A stretch of 7,066 nt of DNA from TMED27 sp050633165 (GTDB lineage Bacteria > Pseudomonadota > Alphaproteobacteria > Micavibrionales > Micavibrionaceae). The DNA is taken from NCBI GenBank assembly GCA_050633165.1, contig JBOEFZ010000088.1, forward strand, positions 1 through 7,066, in the 5' to 3' direction. A program made the position numbers and the translations under genes. Shown here in pieces: positions 5,993 through 7,066 of the stretch (its first letter is position 1; each line of letters starts with the position of its first letter). The notes under the pieces were generated by a model, which saw only the letters and a list, made by a program, of their open reading frames with translations, was not told the origin of the DNA and did no database searches.

Positions 5993-6130
5993 TTAAAATT
6001 GGCTCTCTTCTATAGGGATTAGGAAGTCATTGTCGTTATTTGGATCAAGATCAATGAGGCATGATTTAATCCCAAATCGCTCCCCGTATTTGAACCTAAT
6101 GTTAAAAATGAAGAAATTAAATAACGTTGC
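5993..6130 (-). pseudogene. Start-less reading frame, possible gene remnant
   Basis: On the minus strand a frame of about 45 codons ends at TAA 5993-5995 and runs back into the last codons of the AlkB-like gene in another frame. Its last part looks protein-like: RFKYGERFGIKSCLIDLDPN, then an acidic stretch ending in PIEESQF. The frame is closed by a stop at 6137-6139 and has no ATG, GTG or TTG between, so as it stands it lacks a usual start. It may be the 3' end of a gene whose front was lost when the neighbouring module arrived, or chance. The product is unknown. Confidence 0.35.
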
Positions 6131-6686
6131 GGTAGGTTATGGATATACGGCGATCTCTTTGTATTTTGAAACCATCAGCCATGTCTGATTTTCTGGCTGG
6201 TATGGCATGTTGCCATTCATAACGCGCCTCATTCGATAGAACAACGAGGCTTCGTGGCTTTAAATAAAGCTCTTCTTTTTGTTTTGTTTTGGCGTGTGTG
6301 AATTGCATGATCACAGATGAGCCAAGGCTCAATGATGCAATTGTGCTATCAAAACAAGGTTCGCAATCAATATGAGCTGAGATACCTTGCCCCGGCAGGT
6401 ACTCGTTCACGATCGCTTGATCTGGTTGAAACAACAACTTATCGGTGGTGCCTTTAAGCCAATCTGGCAACGGGCCAAGATGGCTATCGGGCGTTACACT
6501 GCGCGCCTTATAATCATATTTGTAACCGTAATGTTGCACACGTCGTTTCAGATCGTTTAACCATGGCTGGTCATCAATTTTAGATATTAAGGCCTGTTCT
6601 TCGCCCTGCGTTATAAAGTCAGGAATATATTGAAGCCCTCGAATATCAGGCATCTTATGATCTTCGATTTCAAATAGTAAATTCAT
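6117..6686 (-). CDS. AlkB-family 2-oxoglutarate/Fe(II) dioxygenase, ALKBH8-like
   Basis: The protein is 189 residues, a usual size for a compact bacterial AlkB-like enzyme. The active site is complete: Asn94-x-Tyr96 (NEY), His105-x-Asp107 (HID) and His160 (QHAIPAR) for iron binding, and Arg180/Arg186 (RISITYR) for 2-oxoglutarate. An N-terminal GLQYIPDFIT segment and the VNEYLPGQGISAHID run are typical of the ALKBH8-like branch rather than E. coli AlkB. Such enzymes oxidatively remove methyl groups from, or hydroxylate, bases in DNA or RNA in the cytoplasm. The start at 6686 overlaps the stop of the methyltransferase gene (ATGA), so they are coupled; an ATG at 6653 (residue 12) is an alternative start. 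The pairing with a methyltransferase favours an RNA-modification role over simple DNA repair, but the substrate is inferred. Confidence 0.88.
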   Translation of the reverse strand: MNLLFEIEDHKMPDIRGLQYIPDFITQGEEQALISKIDDQPWLNDLKRRVQHYGYKYDYKARSVTPDSHLGPLPDWLKGTTDKLLFQPDQAIVNEYLPGQGISAHIDCEPCFDSTIASLSLGSSVIMQFTHAKTKQKEELYLKPRSLVVLSNEARYEWQHAIPARKSDMADGFKIQRDRRISITYRNVI

Positions 6687-7066
6687 TCTCTTGCTTTAAA
6701 CACCCATGTCATAAATTTATTATGTTCATCTAGCGCGCTATCTTCATCTTTTGTATTAACATGAGAGTACCCAGAAAACATTGATGGGTCAAAAGGATAA
6801 CTTATTGGCGTCTCATATCCTGAAAATTCAGCGGCCTCATCAAATTTAAAGACGCCTTCGTAATGAGGGCTATCAACAGCAGATATAAAAACCCGTCCTG
6901 TTGGAGCTAGATAATCTAGGGCACTGCGTAAAAACTTCCGGGTCATAACATGATTTGGGTTATGTCCGTATTTTGGATCTCTACTTGCTACATTTGGAAA
7001 TTGAAAAATTATTGTATCGAATTGGCGTGGGGCCAGACTTTTTTCTAATTGAGTAGCATCAACGCC
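6683..7066 (-). CDS. BMT5-like (DUF2431) Rossmann methyltransferase, partial
   Basis: The reading frame is open to the window edge, so the N-terminal part with the S-adenosylmethionine-binding site lies outside; about 127 C-terminal residues are visible. They begin GVDATQLEKSLAPRQFD, followed by TIIFQFPNV (the strand and catalytic-loop region typical of the BMT5-like domain), then FLRSALDYLAPTGRVFIS, the last common helix and strand of the fold, and a SPHYEG segment. BMT5 of yeast methylates uridine N3 in 25S rRNA; bacterial relatives are little studied. An internal ATG at 6946 would give only 87 residues and is not the start. The stop overlaps the AlkB-like start by four bases. Likely role: methylation of a base in RNA, working with the dioxygenase. 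Confidence 0.75.
   Translation of the reverse strand, partial: GVDATQLEKSLAPRQFDTIIFQFPNVASRDPKYGHNPNHVMTRKFLRSALDYLAPTGRVFISAVDSPHYEGVFKFDEAAEFSGYETPISYPFDPSMFSGYSHVNTKDEDSALDEHNKFMTWVFKARE

Overview
The window is an AT-rich stretch of bacterial accessory DNA, with short intergenic gaps, coupled start/stop codons and Shine-Dalgarno sites. The AlkB-like and methyltransferase proteins and the base composition would suit a low-GC proteobacterium (gammaproteobacterial flavour), but there is no rRNA, tRNA or housekeeping gene to settle it. The mix of nuclease-like genes, small membrane-protein operons and unrecognised genes looks like a defence or genomic island.

Left part (1-1250): a minus-strand gene at 105-827 encodes a protein with an HNH-like segment. 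Its apparent N-terminus runs into a GC-rich, imperfectly palindromic element of about 163 bp (835-997) bounded by a perfect 9-bp direct repeat, so the 5' end of this gene is doubtful. About 245 bp of AT-rich spacer follows, with a promoter-like TATAAT.

Module 1 (1252-2903, plus strand): two genes overlapping by ATGA. The first is a two-helix membrane protein with a helical cytoplasmic part. The second is a PD-(D/E)XK (Mrr-type) nuclease with a C-terminal four-cysteine zinc-binding region. They look like a membrane-sensor or anchor plus nuclease pair.

Module 2 (5518-2910, minus strand): a tight three-gene operon, convergent with module 1. In order it has a single-pass membrane protein, a beta-rich N-terminal domain joined to C-terminal membrane helices, and a soluble protein of unknown function. 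This is a plausible undescribed defence or stress operon.

Non-coding array (5673-5967): at least six short hairpin units share a constant TAAT loop but each has its own self-complementary stem. In most units the 3' stem arm is repeated 11 nt further on, so the 5' arm has two alternative partners. Stems that differ between units yet stay complementary imply selection for structure. This is the most unusual signal in the window and I do not recognise it.

Module 3 (7066-6117, minus strand): the 3' part of a Rossmann methyltransferase resembling the BMT5/DUF2431 domain overlaps by ATGA an AlkB-type 2-oxoglutarate/Fe(II) dioxygenase with a complete active site. The pairing suggests a nucleic-acid (probably RNA) modification operon, reminiscent of eukaryotic ALKBH8, which joins an AlkB domain to a methyltransferase. 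A start-less reading frame of about 45 codons (5993-6130) lies across its 3' end and may be a gene remnant.
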